Origin: Atlantibacter subterraneus
GTDB lineage: Bacteria > Pseudomonadota > Gammaproteobacteria > Enterobacterales > Enterobacteriaceae
NCBI RefSeq assembly: GCF_007570865.1
Contig: NZ_VLPS01000004.1
Location: forward strand, 113,257 to 177,256
DNA: 64,000 nt
Direction of reading: 5' to 3'
Notes under the pieces: model-generated
Databases searched by the model: none
What the model was told of the DNA's origin: nothing
Seen by the model: the letters and a program-made list of their open reading frames with translations, nothing else
Part shown: piece after piece, positions 42,797 to 52,999 of the stretch
How the letters are laid out: each line of letters opens with the position of its first letter
How positions within the stretch are numbered: the stretch's first letter is position 1
Position numbers and translations under genes: made by a program

Positions 42797-42843
42797 AACG
42801 GCAGCCGCCTGCCGTTAAAAAAAAACGGTGCCCGAGGGCACCG
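42797..42843 (-). terminator. Double hairpin with poly-T between gudD and garK
   Basis: On the minus strand, stem CGGTGCC/GGCACCG (42826-42843) is followed directly by nine T (42817-42825), a good intrinsic terminator for gudD. A second perfect 8-bp stem, AACGGCAG/CTGCCGTT with a CCGC loop (42797-42816), follows immediately. The pair may attenuate read-through into garK. Confidence 0.85.
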
Positions 42844-42849
42844 AGACGA

Positions 42850-44193
42850 TTAACGCACCATGCAGGGGCGCTTGTTATCGAATTTCCACTCAGGAATAAG
42901 ATACTGCATACCCATGGCGTCATCGCGTGCGCCAAGTCCATGTTTTTGATAAAGCTCGTTGGCCTTCATCACCTGGTCCATATCCAGTTCGACGCCCAGG
43001 CCCGGCGTTGACGGTACCTGCACCATGCCGCCTTTGATTTCGAACGGCGCTTTGGTCAGACGCTGGTTGCCTTCCTGCCAGATCCAGTGGGTATCGATGG
43101 CGGTAATGTTGCCCGGCGCGGCAGCCGCAACGTGGGTAAACATCGCCAGCGAGATATCAAAGTGGTTATTGGAGTGTGAGCCCCAGGTCAGGCCGAAGTC
43201 ATGGCACATCTGCGCCACGCGGACCGAGCCCTGCATGGTCCAGAAATGCGGGTCCGCCAGCGGGATATCCACGGATTGCAGCGACAGGGTGTGCCCCATC
43301 TGACGCCAGTCGGTGGCAATCATATTAGTCGCGGTCGGCAGGCCGGTAGCGCGGCGGAACTCCGCCATCACTTCACGACCGGAATAGCCCTGTTCAGCGC
43401 CGCACGGATCTTCCGCATAGGCCAGCGAGCCTTTCAGGTATTTGCCGATTTTAATGGCTTCGTTCAGTGACCATGCGCCGTTCGGGTCCAGCGTCACTCG
43501 CGCATGCGGGAAGCGCTTCGCCAGCGCAATAATGGATTCGGCCTCTTCTTCACCCGCCAGCACGCCGCCTTTGAGTTTGAAATCGTTAAAGCCGTATTTT
43601 TCGTAAGCCGCTTCCGCCAGGCGTACTACCGCCTGCGGGGTCATGGCTTCGTCGTGGCGCAGGCGATACCAGTCGCACGCGTCGTCCGGCTGGCTCTGGT
43701 ACGGCAGCGGCGTCCGTTTACGGTCGCCGACAAAGAACAGATAGCCGAGCATTTCCACTTCGCTGCGCTGCTGACCATCGCCCAACAGCGACGCCACATT
43801 CACACCCAGGTGTTGGCCTAACAGGTCTAGTAACGCGGCTTCAATACCGGTGACCACGTGAATGGTGGTGCGCAGGTCGAAGGTTTGCAGGCCGCGGCCG
43901 CCCGCATCGCGGTCGGCAAACGTATTGCGCACGGTATTGAGGATATTTTTATATTCACCGAGCGTTTTGCCCACCACCAGCGCGGCGGCGTCTTCCAGGG
44001 TCTGGCGAATTTTCTCGCCGCCGGGGATCTCGCCCACGCCGGTATGGCCTGAGTTGTCTTTGATAATCACGATATTACGCGTAAAGAACGGAGCATGGGC
44101 ACCGCTCAGGTTCATCAGCATGCTGTCGTAACCCGCCACCGGGATAACCTGCATTTCGGTGACTACGGGCGTGGATTGATAAGTCGTCATCAT
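42850..44193 (-). CDS. gudD: D-glucarate dehydratase
   Basis: 447 aa (E. coli 446), enolase superfamily. It dehydrates D-glucarate (and L-idarate) to 5-keto-4-deoxyglucarate. Catalytic lysine motif KLKGGVL near residue 207, metal ligands in [25 protein letters not shown] and [10 protein letters not shown], and the catalytic His in [11 protein letters not shown]. Two adjacent ATGs (44193, 44190) are possible starts. It follows gudX by 21 nt. Confidence 0.96.
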   Translation of the reverse strand: MMTTYQSTPVVTEMQVIPVAGYDSMLMNLSGAHAPFFTRNIVIIKDNSGHTGVGEIPGGEKIRQTLEDAAALVVGKTLGEYKNILNTVRNTFADRDAGGRGLQTFDLRTTIHVVTGIEAALLDLLGQHLGVNVASLLGDGQQRSEVEMLGYLFFVGDRKRTPLPYQSQPDDACDWYRLRHDEAMTPQAVVRLAEAAYEKYGFNDFKLKGGVLAGEEEAESIIALAKRFPHARVTLDPNGAWSLNEAIKIGKYLKGSLAYAEDPCGAEQGYSGREVMAEFRRATGLPTATNMIATDWRQMGHTLSLQSVDIPLADPHFWTMQGSVRVAQMCHDFGLTWGSHSNNHFDISLAMFTHVAAAAPGNITAIDTHWIWQEGNQRLTKAPFEIKGGMVQVPSTPGLGVELDMDQVMKANELYQKHGLGARDDAMGMQYLIPEWKFDNKRPCMVR

Positions 44194-44214
44194 GTAAATC
44201 CTTTATCTAAGCCT

Positions 44215-45555
44215 TCAGGAACGTCCGAATACCGGGCGTTTGCGGTCAAATTTCCAACCAGGAATCAGATACTGCATCGGGCCGGCATCGTTGCGCGCGC
44301 CGCCGGGCAGTTTCTTATACGCTTCGTGGGCGTTGTGGATTTGATCCCAGTCGATCTCCACGCCCAGGCCCGGCGCATCCGGTACGGCAATTTTGCCGTC
44401 TTTAATTTGCAGCGGATCGCGGGTCAGCCGTGATTCGCCTTCCTGCCAGATCCAGTGGGTATCAATGGCGGTCGGGTTGCCCGGTGCCGCCGCGCCAACG
44501 TGGGTAAACATCGCCAGCGAAATATCAAAATGGTTATTGGAGTGGCAACCCCAGGTCAGACCCCAGTCATCACACATCTGCGCCACGCGCACAGCGCCGC
44601 TTAAGGTCCAGAAATGCGGGTCCGCCAGCGGGATATCTACCGCATTGAGCATGATCGCGTGGCCCATTTCACGCCAGTTAGTAGCGATCATATTGGTGGC
44701 GACCGGCAGGCCGGTCGCCCGGCGGAATTCCGCCATCACTTCCCGCCCGGAGTAGCCCTGCTCAGCGCCGCACGGATCTTCGGCGTAGGTCAGCACATCA
44801 TTCAGCCCTTTGCACAGGTTGATGGCTTCATCCAGCAGCCAGGCCCCGTTCGGGTCTACGGTAATGCGCGCATCCGGGAAGCGTTTTTTCAGGGCGCGGG
44901 CAGCCTCAATCTCTTGCTCACCCGGCAGTACGCCGCCTTTAAGTTTGAAATCCTTAAACCCGTAGCGATCCTGAGCGGCTTCCGCCAGGCGCACCACCGA
45001 TTCACTGTCCATCGCTTCCTGATGGCGCAGGTGATACCACGGATGCTTGCCCTGCTCGCCCGCCTGATAAGGCAGGTCGGTTTTGGTGCGATCGCCGATG
45101 TAGAACAGATAACCCAGCACGGTTACCGCGTCGCGCTGCTTGCCCGGGCCGAGCAGTTCACACACCGGGACGTTCAGCGCTTTGCCCAGCAAATCGAGCA
45201 GTGCCGCTTCCAGTGCCGCCACGGCGTTCACTTTCAGTTCAAACGTCCAGGCGCCTTTACCGAAGGTATCGAAATCCGCTGCCTGATTGCCCTTGTGCAC
45301 CTGCTGCACCACGCGATTTAAACGCGCCACTTCCTGACCGACGACCGTGGGAATAGCGTCTACCAGGGTCTGGTAAATCACTTCGCCGCCGGGGGCTTCA
45401 CCAACGCCGGTATTCCCGGCGTTGTCGGTCAGTACCACGATATTACGGGTGAACCAGGCGTTATGCGCGCCGCCGATGTTCATCAGCATGCTGTCCTGGC
45501 CCGCGACCGGGATCACCTTCATCTCGGTAATCATGGGACTTGATTGTGTGCTCAT
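44215..45555 (-). CDS. gudX: Glucarate dehydratase-related protein GudX
   Basis: 446 aa paralogue of GudD, encoded directly upstream of it and aligned over its whole length, including [37 protein letters not shown] and [11 protein letters not shown]. In E. coli the protein has weak glucarate/idarate dehydratase activity and its role is unclear. The active-site motifs are kept here, so it is not a decayed copy. It overlaps gudP by 4 nt. Confidence 0.94.
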   Translation of the reverse strand: MSTQSSPMITEMKVIPVAGQDSMLMNIGGAHNAWFTRNIVVLTDNAGNTGVGEAPGGEVIYQTLVDAIPTVVGQEVARLNRVVQQVHKGNQAADFDTFGKGAWTFELKVNAVAALEAALLDLLGKALNVPVCELLGPGKQRDAVTVLGYLFYIGDRTKTDLPYQAGEQGKHPWYHLRHQEAMDSESVVRLAEAAQDRYGFKDFKLKGGVLPGEQEIEAARALKKRFPDARITVDPNGAWLLDEAINLCKGLNDVLTYAEDPCGAEQGYSGREVMAEFRRATGLPVATNMIATNWREMGHAIMLNAVDIPLADPHFWTLSGAVRVAQMCDDWGLTWGCHSNNHFDISLAMFTHVGAAAPGNPTAIDTHWIWQEGESRLTRDPLQIKDGKIAVPDAPGLGVEIDWDQIHNAHEAYKKLPGGARNDAGPMQYLIPGWKFDRKRPVFGRS

Positions 45556-46910
45556 GCGCGGCTCCCGGTAACAGGTTTAAGTTCGATACGTTTGATATCG
45601 CCTACGATCACCAGATAGCTCAGCACCGCGATAAAGGCGTGGACACCCACATAAATCAGCGCGCCGTTGAACGAACCGGAAACCCCAACGATATAACCGA
45701 TAGCGATTGGCGTCACGATACCGGAGATGTTGCCGAACATGTTGAACAGACCGCCGCTCAGGCCGCTGATCTCTTTCGGCGCGGTATCCGCCATCACCGC
45801 CCAACCCAGCGCGCCGATGCCTTTACCGAAGAACGCCATGGCCATAAAGCCGATAATCATCCACTCCGCATCCACATAGTTACAGAACACCATGGTCATG
45901 GAGAGCAGCATACCCAGTACGATCGGCGTCTTCCGGGCGATATTCAGCGAGCCGGTACGGCGCATCAGCCAGTCGGAAATAATGCCCCCTAACACGCCGC
46001 CCACGAAGCCGCAGATCGCCGGAACAGACGCCACGAAGCCCGCTTTGAGAATCGACATGCCGCGCGCCTGCACCAGATACACCGGGAACCAGGTAATAAA
46101 GAAGTACGTCAGGGCGTTAATGCAGTACTGGCCGATATACACGCCGATCATCATACGGGACTTCAGCAGCTGCTTAATTTGCCCCCATTTCTGGCTGAAC
46201 GGCACGGTTTGTTTGTTGCTCTTCTGATCCATATTGATCAGCGCGCCGCCGGCTTCGATGTAATCCAGTTCCGCCTGGTTTACGCCCGGATGCTGGTTCG
46301 GTTCGTGGATCATTTTCAGCCACAGGAAGCTAACCAGAATACCCAGACCGCCCATAAAGAAGAACACGTGCGACCAGCCCACCGCGTGCGTCAGCCAGCC
46401 CATGATTGGGGCGAAAATAACGGTTGCGAAGTACTGTGCGGAGTTAAAAATGGCGACGGCGGTGCCCCTTTCCTGCGCCGGGAACCAGGCCGCGACGATT
46501 CGGCTGTTGCCGGGGAAAGAAGGCGCTTCAGCCAGCCCCACCAGGAAGCGCAAGGTAAACAGCGCAACGATGATGCCGAAACCATTGAAGATATCGACGA
46601 AGCCCTGCAGCAGGGTAAACATCGACCAGATAAAAATGGACCAGAAGTAGACGCGTTTTGAACCAAAACGGTCAAGCAGCCAACCGCCCGGGATCTGACC
46701 GATTACGTATGCCCATGAAAACGCTGAGAACACATAACCCATCCCGACCGGATCCAGCCCGATATCTTTGGCCATTTCTGACCCAGCGATAGAGAGCGTG
46801 GCGCGGTCGCCATAGTTAAACGAGGTGACGATAAACAGCATCACCACTATCCAATAACGAGCATTGGTGCGCTTTTGCACGGCGCTCGCCGTCTGGCTAA
46901 TCGTATTCAT
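45552..46910 (-). CDS. gudP: Glucarate/galactarate MFS transporter
   Basis: 452 aa with about 12 membrane segments, anion:cation symporter group of the major facilitator superfamily. N-terminal [25 protein letters not shown] and the [21 protein letters not shown] loop between segments 2 and 3 are typical of GudP/GarP. It imports D-glucarate and galactarate. It is the first gene of gudP-gudX-gudD; in E. coli the operon is activated by CdaR. Upstream, 46911-47381 is non-coding. Confidence 0.95.
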   Translation of the reverse strand: MNTISQTASAVQKRTNARYWIVVMLFIVTSFNYGDRATLSIAGSEMAKDIGLDPVGMGYVFSAFSWAYVIGQIPGGWLLDRFGSKRVYFWSIFIWSMFTLLQGFVDIFNGFGIIVALFTLRFLVGLAEAPSFPGNSRIVAAWFPAQERGTAVAIFNSAQYFATVIFAPIMGWLTHAVGWSHVFFFMGGLGILVSFLWLKMIHEPNQHPGVNQAELDYIEAGGALINMDQKSNKQTVPFSQKWGQIKQLLKSRMMIGVYIGQYCINALTYFFITWFPVYLVQARGMSILKAGFVASVPAICGFVGGVLGGIISDWLMRRTGSLNIARKTPIVLGMLLSMTMVFCNYVDAEWMIIGFMAMAFFGKGIGALGWAVMADTAPKEISGLSGGLFNMFGNISGIVTPIAIGYIVGVSGSFNGALIYVGVHAFIAVLSYLVIVGDIKRIELKPVTGSRA

Positions 46911-47381
46911 TGTTGCACTCCTGAATCATAGCGTGTTGCTACATTCATTCTGAACAGCACAACCTGGAGGGTAATCAGAATGAGTTTTTTAGTTGTAAGT
47001 CGCAGTATTGTTAGCCCAGAGGCGTGACCGCCCTGATTTCTGCGTTTTAAGAACTGGCGAAAAAAGTATATGAAGGGGACGAAAAGAGCTCACCGTGCAG
47101 CGCCACAACATTGCGCGGCATTCCCTTAAGGGTTTATGGCATCCGCACAACGCAGTGGGCGATGCTTCACGGAAATGAAACCGGAGGTACATGAAACGTT
47201 GTTTCAAATGAAATGAAGATAAAGATTGTGAGGCTTGTCGCTTGACGCAGAAAAAGGCACGGCGAGAAAAGAAAACAATGAATGGAGTAAAATTACTAAT
47301 TATCAAAGAGTTGATCCAGCATTAACCACTGGCGATAAATTCTGAAAAGTCAATGTGAGCCCCCGGATGAGGGGCCCGGCA
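46911..47381. promoter_or_regulatory. gudP upstream region
   Basis: 471 nt without a supported gene (a 105-codon frame at 46989-47306 has no recognisable similarity). It must hold the gudP promoter. TGAAAC-GTT-GTTTCA at 47192-47206 is a clear short palindrome that could bind a regulator, and TGTGA-N6-TCGCT at 47227-47242 is a weak CRP-like match. Both are inferences from sequence only. A short GC stem (47359-47375) lies after yqcA. Confidence 0.4.
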
Positions 47382-47831
47382 TTAATTAAGCTGCGCGCCC
47401 CAGGCTTCAACCCAGGGATTGGAAACGGATTCCGGTTCCGGATCTTCGCTGGCGTCGATCATCAACACTTCGCCGACGCGTTTGGCGCTTTGCTCAGCGA
47501 GTAGCGCATCGAACTGCTTTCCGGCACCGCAAAAATTCTTGTAGGTGCTATCGCCCAGGGCAATCACACCATAGCGCAGCCCCGGCTGAAAGCCCAACTG
47601 ATCCTTAATGCCGTGAAACAGCGGCGCAATGCTGTCCGGCAGATCCCCCTGCCCGGTTGTCGAGGTCACTACCAGCACGTAATCGTTCTCATACTGCCGC
47701 CAGTCGTTGAGTTCCGGATCCTCATACACGGTGGCGCTATGCCCCTGGCCGCGTAAGATAGCTTCCGCCTCTTCCGCCACCAGTAGCGCGTTGCCATACA
47801 TGGTGCCGACAAAAATCCCTATCTTTGCCAT
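47382..47831 (-). CDS. yqcA: Flavodoxin YqcA
   Basis: 149 aa, short-chain flavodoxin of the MioC/YqcA group. FMN phosphate loop [15 protein letters not shown] at residues 9-23; [19 protein letters not shown] and [21 protein letters not shown] are flavin-contact blocks. It probably serves as an electron carrier; the partner is not known. It lies 18 nt after truC, as in E. coli. Confidence 0.94.
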   Translation of the reverse strand: MAKIGIFVGTMYGNALLVAEEAEAILRGQGHSATVYEDPELNDWRQYENDYVLVVTSTTGQGDLPDSIAPLFHGIKDQLGFQPGLRYGVIALGDSTYKNFCGAGKQFDALLAEQSAKRVGEVLMIDASEDPEPESVSNPWVEAWGAQLN

Positions 47832-47849
47832 TGCTGTGACTCCTTACGG

Positions 47850-48635
47850 TTAATCCTGATGAGAGTCATCCTGACCGTTGAGGGAAGGAAACTCAACCCT
47901 TTCAATATCGGGGAGAATTCCACGCCAGCCGAAATGTGATAACGCCGACATCCAGACATTATCCAGCGGAGCCGTAATCTTCAGCGGTTCACCGGTAACC
48001 GGATGATTCAGCGACAGCGAACTGGCATGCAGCATCAGGCGATCGCAGCCAAAATGCTCTGCCGCCGCACGGTTTTGCCGTAAATCACCGTGTTTGCTGT
48101 CGCCGATAATCGGGTGGCGCAGATGGGCTAAGTGGCGGCGCAGCTGGTGCTTGCGTCCGGTTTGCGGCAGTAACGACACCAGGCTGTAGCGCGCGGTGGA
48201 ATAGCGGCCAACCGCGACCGGCATTTCAGCGGTGGCGACGCCGCGATAGTGAGTCACTGCCGGCTGCGGGCCTTTATCGGTGCGGGAAAATTTATCGCCG
48301 ATCTTATCCAGCTCTTCGGTCAATGGATAATCCAGCACCGCCTCATCCTGCAACCAGCCGCGCGTAATCGCGTAGTAGTGTTTTTGGATCTGATGGTGTT
48401 CAAACTGTTGTGCCAGCAGCCGTCCCGCCTCACTGGAAAGCCCCATCAGCAGTACGCCAGAAGTTGGCCTGTCCAGCCGGTGAGCGGTAAACACGTGCTG
48501 ACCTATCTGATCGCGCACGGTTTGCATCACCACGACTTTTTCATCGCGATCGAGCCAGCTGCGATGCACCAGCCAGCCGGACGGTTTATTTACCGCCACC
48601 AGCCACTCATCCTGATACAGGATCTCCAGACTCAC
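47850..48635 (-). CDS. truC: tRNA pseudouridine(65) synthase
   Basis: 261 aa, RluA family. It makes pseudouridine 65 in tRNA-Ile1 and tRNA-Asp. The catalytic Asp is in the motif AHRLDRPTSGVLLMG (about residues 51-65). TGRKHQLRRHLAHLRHPIIGDSKHG is the second family signature. The start overlaps the yqcC stop by 4 nt. Confidence 0.96.
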   Translation of the reverse strand: MSLEILYQDEWLVAVNKPSGWLVHRSWLDRDEKVVVMQTVRDQIGQHVFTAHRLDRPTSGVLLMGLSSEAGRLLAQQFEHHQIQKHYYAITRGWLQDEAVLDYPLTEELDKIGDKFSRTDKGPQPAVTHYRGVATAEMPVAVGRYSTARYSLVSLLPQTGRKHQLRRHLAHLRHPIIGDSKHGDLRQNRAAAEHFGCDRLMLHASSLSLNHPVTGEPLKITAPLDNVWMSALSHFGWRGILPDIERVEFPSLNGQDDSHQD

Positions 48636-48961
48636 TGGTTTTCCTCAGTGAACCAGACGTCCATTTCCTGAAGAAGCTCCAGCACCTCTTCCCGCGCCGG
48701 ATGACCGGGGTGCAGGGCCACTTCATAATATGGCGCGATGGCAAACGCCTGCGGCAGCGGGGTGTTGCTGTCGAGCAGCGCATTCATCCGCGGAATAAAA
48801 ATCCACTGTAACCATTCATAAGGTGCGAGGGTATCCAGGCAAAATGGTTGATCACTGTTAAACGCAGCGGTATCCGGGGGCGTACCCTGCCACTGTTGAT
48901 GATGACGCAGCGTGGTTTCGATGCGTAAAAGCTGCTGACGCACAGCCTCAGCTCTGTTCAT
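48632..48961 (-). CDS. yqcC: YqcC family protein
   Basis: 109 aa, soluble, predicted helical. It matches the YqcC family (DUF446) by position ahead of truC and by FCLDTLAPYEWLQWIFIPRMNALLDS. In E. coli the family is of unknown function; YqcC is co-transcribed with truC and yqcA. No catalytic motif is visible. Confidence 0.9.
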   Translation of the reverse strand: MNRAEAVRQQLLRIETTLRHHQQWQGTPPDTAAFNSDQPFCLDTLAPYEWLQWIFIPRMNALLDSNTPLPQAFAIAPYYEVALHPGHPAREEVLELLQEMDVWFTEENQ

Positions 48962-49015
48962 GATGACCTCGATTCCGGCAAACAGGCGCGAAGCATAGCA
49001 TTACATGGCGGGAAT

Positions 49016-49384
49016 AAAAAAAGGGAGCACTGTAAAAACAGTGCTCCCGGTTCGTTTCGCAGCAGTCCGGCTACTTTTGTTGCTCCCTGCTCATCCGTGA
49101 CAACTTTTCCTGCGAGCTCAAGAGCTCAATGTCCTTATTCATGCATCCTGCACGCCATCATCCTGATGGTTTAGTTGCACCGTCCTGGCGCTGAGTCCCT
49201 GATCGTCCTGATCCACCGAACATCCCGACCGGCTCTCGTTCTCCCTCCTGGAGGTGTCCTTTAACGCAGCCTTGCGTTATCCTTGCTTCTTCCTGAAGCC
49301 TTCCCTGAATCACCTTCCCGGTGTGTTCCCTGTCTGAAGTAACATCATCCTGATGTACACTTCATATCGCGACGTCCTGTCGAC
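49016..49384 (-). ncRNA. csrB: CsrB regulatory RNA
   Basis: About 369 nt on the minus strand between yqcC and syd, the position of csrB in E. coli. It begins GTCGACAGGACG and ends with an 11-bp terminator (arms 49023-49033 and 49038-49048, GGGAGCACTGT and its complement) plus seven T. It carries about twenty GGA motifs, many in small hairpin loops such as CATCAGGATGATG and CTCCAGGAGGGAG; these bind and sequester the translational regulator CsrA. The 3' segment AGCAGGGAGCAACAAAAGTAGC is almost unchanged from E. coli. Expression is driven by BarA/UvrY, and barA is in this window. Confidence 0.95.
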
Positions 49385-49555
49385 ACGTATAGAATCCGCT
49401 ATTACGGCTCGTCTTACAAGCGAACGCAGATCACAAATTGCAGTTAAGTTTCATTCGAAAGCGCCCATATGAATCGTAACCCACTGATAAAAAACGAATT
49501 AAATTTTAAGCCCAGGCCAATACCCTAAAGTGTTAGTGTCGATATCTCACAAACT

Positions 49556-49573
49556 TGTAAGAGATATCTCACA
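49556..49573. promoter_or_regulatory. UvrY-type inverted repeat upstream of csrB
   Basis: TGTAAG-AGATAT-CTCACA matches the TGTAAG-N6-CTTACA sites of GacA/UvrY regulators with one mismatch. It lies about 170-190 nt upstream of the csrB start, in the 49385-49593 spacer, which is otherwise non-coding and holds the csrB promoter. A further partial copy (TGTCGATATCTCACA) lies at 49537-49551. Confidence 0.7.
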
Positions 49574-49593
49574 CGCTGATTAGCAAAAATTGC

Positions 49594-50139
49594 TTACACC
49601 CGCGGTTCGAGGCGGGACAGGAAGTCACTCAGCGTAGGTGCAAGCACGGCGCGCTGGCGGGTTCCCAGTTTTTCCAGCACCACTTCACCACTTAAATTGC
49701 ACACCGAAATCACTTCCAGTTCATCCTCACGGGTGGCAATAAATAGCGTAGGAGAAAGTTTTAGGCGCTTTTGCGTGACCAGGTGCCCGATCAGGTTTTC
49801 CTGTACCCGGCGAAAGTCGTCTTCGCTCCAGGTTTGCAGTAGCGTCAGCGCTTCGCCAGCAAACTGCGCGGGCATATCGCCAGCAAACTGGGTGGTATAA
49901 AAAGGATGGATGTCCGCGCGCAGGACGATATCCATCGCCCGCTCCACGGCGCTGAGATCGGCGGCAGGTTCAAACGGCTGCGGCTGCCAAATTACCTTAT
50001 CCTGCAACGTCGAAATGATGCACGGCGAGGGCACCCCGTACAGCTCTTCGCTTTGCGGCCAGGTTGCGTAGGCCTCATGCCACGCATCGCAAAATCGGCT
50101 GGTAAAGGCTTTCAGGGCCTGCTGCACGTCACTTTCCAC
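49594..50139 (-). CDS. syd: SecY-interacting protein Syd
   Basis: 181 aa with a GTG start at 50139, giving the same length and N-terminal register as E. coli Syd ([21 protein letters not shown]); an ATG-started extension to 50211 and a neighbouring GTG at 50142 are less likely. Syd is a peripheral inner-membrane protein that binds SecY. Conserved blocks: [23 protein letters not shown] and [20 protein letters not shown]. It is divergent from queF. Confidence 0.92.
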   Translation of the reverse strand: MESDVQQALKAFTSRFCDAWHEAYATWPQSEELYGVPSPCIISTLQDKVIWQPQPFEPAADLSAVERAMDIVLRADIHPFYTTQFAGDMPAQFAGEALTLLQTWSEDDFRRVQENLIGHLVTQKRLKLSPTLFIATREDELEVISVCNLSGEVVLEKLGTRQRAVLAPTLSDFLSRLEPRV

Positions 50140-50209
50140 CACGTTTCTCTCTCTTTGCCAGGTACGGTACACTAGGCCGAATATTGTACCTGCTTTATTT
50201 TGGTGACAC

Positions 50210-51055
50210 ATGACTTCTTATGAAAACCACGCAGCGTTAAGCGGACTGACGCTCGGCAAATCCACGGATTATCGGGATATTTACGATGCCAGCCTGTTGC
50301 AGCCGGTGCCGCGCAGTTTAAACCGCGACCCGCTGGGAATTAGCGCCGATGATTTACCGTTTCACGGCGCGGATATCTGGACGCTGTACGAGCTCTCATG
50401 GCTTAACAGCAACGGCTTACCGCAGGTGGCTGTCGGGCACGTCAGCATTGATTCCACCAGTGTAAATCTGGTGGAGTCCAAGAGCTTCAAACTCTACCTC
50501 AACAGCTTTAACCAGAGCCGCTTCGCCAGCTGGGATGAGGTGCAAAACACCCTTGCCCGGGATTTATGCCACTGCGCGCAGGGCAAGGTTGAGGTACAGC
50601 TTTACCGGATCCAGGATATTGAAGGGCAAGCGATCGCTGCATTCGACGGCGTGTGTATCGACAATCAGCCCATCACCATTGATAACTACGAGTTTGATGC
50701 CGCCTATCTGGACGGCGCAGCCGGGGAGCAGCAGGTTGAAGAAACCCTGGTCAGCCATATCCTGAAATCCAACTGTCTGATTACCCATCAGCCGGATTGG
50801 GGCTCGGTGCAAATTCGCTATCGCGGCCCGCAAATCGACCGGGAAAAACTGCTGCGTTATCTGGTCTCATTCCGCCACCATAACGAATTCCACGAGCAGT
50901 GCGTGGAGCGGATTTTTAGCGACATCATGCGATTCTGCCAACCGCAAACCCTGAGCGTCTACGCGCGCTATACCCGTCGCGGCGGGCTGGACATTAACCC
51001 CTGGCGCAGCAATTGCGATTTCACCCCTGCCACCGGGCGGCTGGTGCGTCAATAA
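50210..51055 (+). CDS. queF: 7-cyano-7-deazaguanine reductase (NADPH)
   Basis: 281 aa (E. coli 282), long two-domain QueF. It reduces preQ0 to preQ1 in queuosine synthesis. The catalytic Cys is in [15 protein letters not shown] near residue 190, the NADPH-binding motif [13 protein letters not shown] near 90, and [16 protein letters not shown] follows. It complements queD and queE in the same window, although the three are not in one operon. Confidence 0.97.
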   Translation: MTSYENHAALSGLTLGKSTDYRDIYDASLLQPVPRSLNRDPLGISADDLPFHGADIWTLYELSWLNSNGLPQVAVGHVSIDSTSVNLVESKSFKLYLNSFNQSRFASWDEVQNTLARDLCHCAQGKVEVQLYRIQDIEGQAIAAFDGVCIDNQPITIDNYEFDAAYLDGAAGEQQVEETLVSHILKSNCLITHQPDWGSVQIRYRGPQIDREKLLRYLVSFRHHNEFHEQCVERIFSDIMRFCQPQTLSVYARYTRRGGLDINPWRSNCDFTPATGRLVRQ

Positions 51056-51169
51056 CTGGAATATGTCTCGCATTTGACACACCATTTTACGTTAGCGGGT
51101 TGTTAAACCGGAGCAGGCAGGGCTATTGTAATCACAGGGATCGGCGCGTTGTGCCCGTAAGGAGTTCAC

Positions 51170-52534
51170 TTGATTACACATATTAGCCCGCTTGGCTCAA
51201 TGGATATGTTGTCGCAGCTGGAAGTCGACATGCTTAAACGCACGGCCAGCAGCGACCTTTATCAACTCTTCCGCAATTGTTCACTGGCCGTACTGAATTC
51301 CGGTAGTCAAACCGACAACAGTAAAGAACTGCTTTCTCGCTTCGAAAATTTCGATATTAACGTGCTGCGTCGCGAGCGCGGCGTAAAGCTCGAACTCATT
51401 AATCCGCCGGACGAGGCCTTCGTTGATGGCCGGATTATCCGCTCGCTACAGGCCAACCTGTTTGCCGTACTGCGCGATATTTTGTTCGTTAACGGGCAAA
51501 TCACCAGCGCCGGTCGGTTACAGCATCTCGATCTGGAAGATTCCACCCATATCACCAACCTGGTGTTTTCGATCCTGCGCAACGCCCGCGCGCTGCACGT
51601 CGGGGAAGCGCCGAATATGGTGGTGTGCTGGGGCGGCCACTCAATCAACGAAACCGAATATTTGTATGCCCGCCGCGTCGGCACCCAGTTGGGCCTGCGC
51701 GAACTGAATATCTGCACCGGCTGCGGGCCGGGGGCGATGGAAGCGCCGATGAAAGGTGCGGCGGTAGGCCACGCTCAGCAGCGTTATAAAGATGGTCGCT
51801 TTATCGGCATGACCGAGCCGTCGATTATCGCGGCGGAACCGCCAAACCCGCTGGTGAATGAACTGATCATCATGCCGGATATCGAAAAGCGCCTCGAAGC
51901 GTTCGTGCGTATCGCCCACGGGATCATTATTTTCCCGGGCGGGGTGGGGACGGCGGAAGAGCTGCTTTATTTATTGGGCATTCTGATGAATCCGCATAAC
52001 CAGGACCAGGTGCTGTCGCTGATCCTCACCGGGCCGAAGCAGAGCGCGGATTACTTCCGGGTGCTGGATGAGTTTATTGTCAGTACCCTGGGCGAGCAGG
52101 CGCGTCGTTACTATCGCATTATTATTGAGGATGCACCGGAAGTGGCGCGCCAGATGAAAAAAGCGATGCCGCAGGTGAAAGAGAACCGTCGTGAAACCGG
52201 CGACGCCTACAGCTTTAACTGGTCGATTCGCATTTCGCCGGATCTACAGGTGCCGTTCGAGCCGACCCATACCAATATGGCGAACCTGAAACTTTATCCT
52301 GACCAGCCGACGGAAGTGCTGGCGGCGGATCTGCGTCGCGCCTTCTCCGGCATCGTCGCAGGTAACGTGAAGGAAAACGGCATACGGGCCATTGAGCAAT
52401 TTGGCCCGTATAAAATTCACGGCGATGCGCACATGATGAAGCAGATGGATCATCTGCTACAGGGTTTTGTGGCACAGCACCGTATGAAACTGCCGGGCAG
52501 TGCGTACATCCCCTGCTATGAGATCTGTACCTAG
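51170..52534 (+). CDS. ppnN: Pyrimidine/purine nucleotide 5'-monophosphate nucleosidase
   Basis: 454 aa, formerly YgdH. It cleaves nucleoside 5'-monophosphates to base and ribose 5-phosphate and is activated by (p)ppGpp in E. coli, linking it to relA. The LOG-like core has [20 protein letters not shown] and [19 protein letters not shown] (the PGGxGTxxE motif). The start is TTG at 51170, preceded by AAGGAG; the same N terminus ([20 protein letters not shown]) is found in E. coli. Confidence 0.97.
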   Translation: MITHISPLGSMDMLSQLEVDMLKRTASSDLYQLFRNCSLAVLNSGSQTDNSKELLSRFENFDINVLRRERGVKLELINPPDEAFVDGRIIRSLQANLFAVLRDILFVNGQITSAGRLQHLDLEDSTHITNLVFSILRNARALHVGEAPNMVVCWGGHSINETEYLYARRVGTQLGLRELNICTGCGPGAMEAPMKGAAVGHAQQRYKDGRFIGMTEPSIIAAEPPNPLVNELIIMPDIEKRLEAFVRIAHGIIIFPGGVGTAEELLYLLGILMNPHNQDQVLSLILTGPKQSADYFRVLDEFIVSTLGEQARRYYRIIIEDAPEVARQMKKAMPQVKENRRETGDAYSFNWSIRISPDLQVPFEPTHTNMANLKLYPDQPTEVLAADLRRAFSGIVAGNVKENGIRAIEQFGPYKIHGDAHMMKQMDHLLQGFVAQHRMKLPGSAYIPCYEICT

Positions 52535-52551
52535 CATAATCTAAAATACCC

Positions 52552-52577
52552 GGGCGGCCATGAGCCGCCCTTTTTTT
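52552..52577 (+). terminator. Terminator of ppnN
   Basis: Stem GGGCGGC/GCCGCCC (52552-52558 and 52564-52570) with a CATGA loop and seven T, 17 nt after the stop codon. Confidence 0.92.
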
Positions 52578-52999
52578 CACTTTTACGGCAAAAGGAAAAC
52601 GATTGCTTTCACGTTCCTGACGAAAAACATCATCCTAACCAATGAATTTCCCTTAATAAATCCCGTTTAACCGCAATTTAACAGAGTAAAATCTGATATC
52701 TGTCGCTGGCAGTATCCTGCCCTGCCCTGCGAATGATAGGCTTCGCGTCCAATAATCTGGCAAAGGAGTAAAAAAGCAGCGCAAAGGCCCAAAAATTACC
52801 CTTACAAAAAGTAGATTATGGCAATTGAGATCCCGATCACTGATAGATTGACGCCATAAATGTATCTTTCCGCCCGAAAATAGTTACGGGAAAAAATAAT
52901 AAAAATCCCCTCTTTACCAGTATTTCGTTTTACAGTCAGGCGCTTTTGCATTGGATGTCTCTAAAAGCCTGATTTTTATGCTTCCTCCAGGAGAAACAG
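52571..52999 (+). promoter_or_regulatory. sdaC upstream region with a CRP-like site
   Basis: About 430 nt, AT-rich, no gene. TGAGA-TCCCGA-TCACT at 52826-52841 matches the CRP consensus TGTGA-N6-TCACA at 8 of 10 half-site positions with exact spacing. A TATCTT -10-like box at 52863-52868 would put the transcription start near 52875 and the CRP centre near -41.5, a class II layout. The ribosome site before sdaC is CAGGAG. Confidence 0.55.

Noticed and set aside
46989..47306. 105-codon minus-strand frame upstream of gudP
   Set aside because: No family resemblance, composition unlike neighbouring genes, and it covers the expected promoter region.
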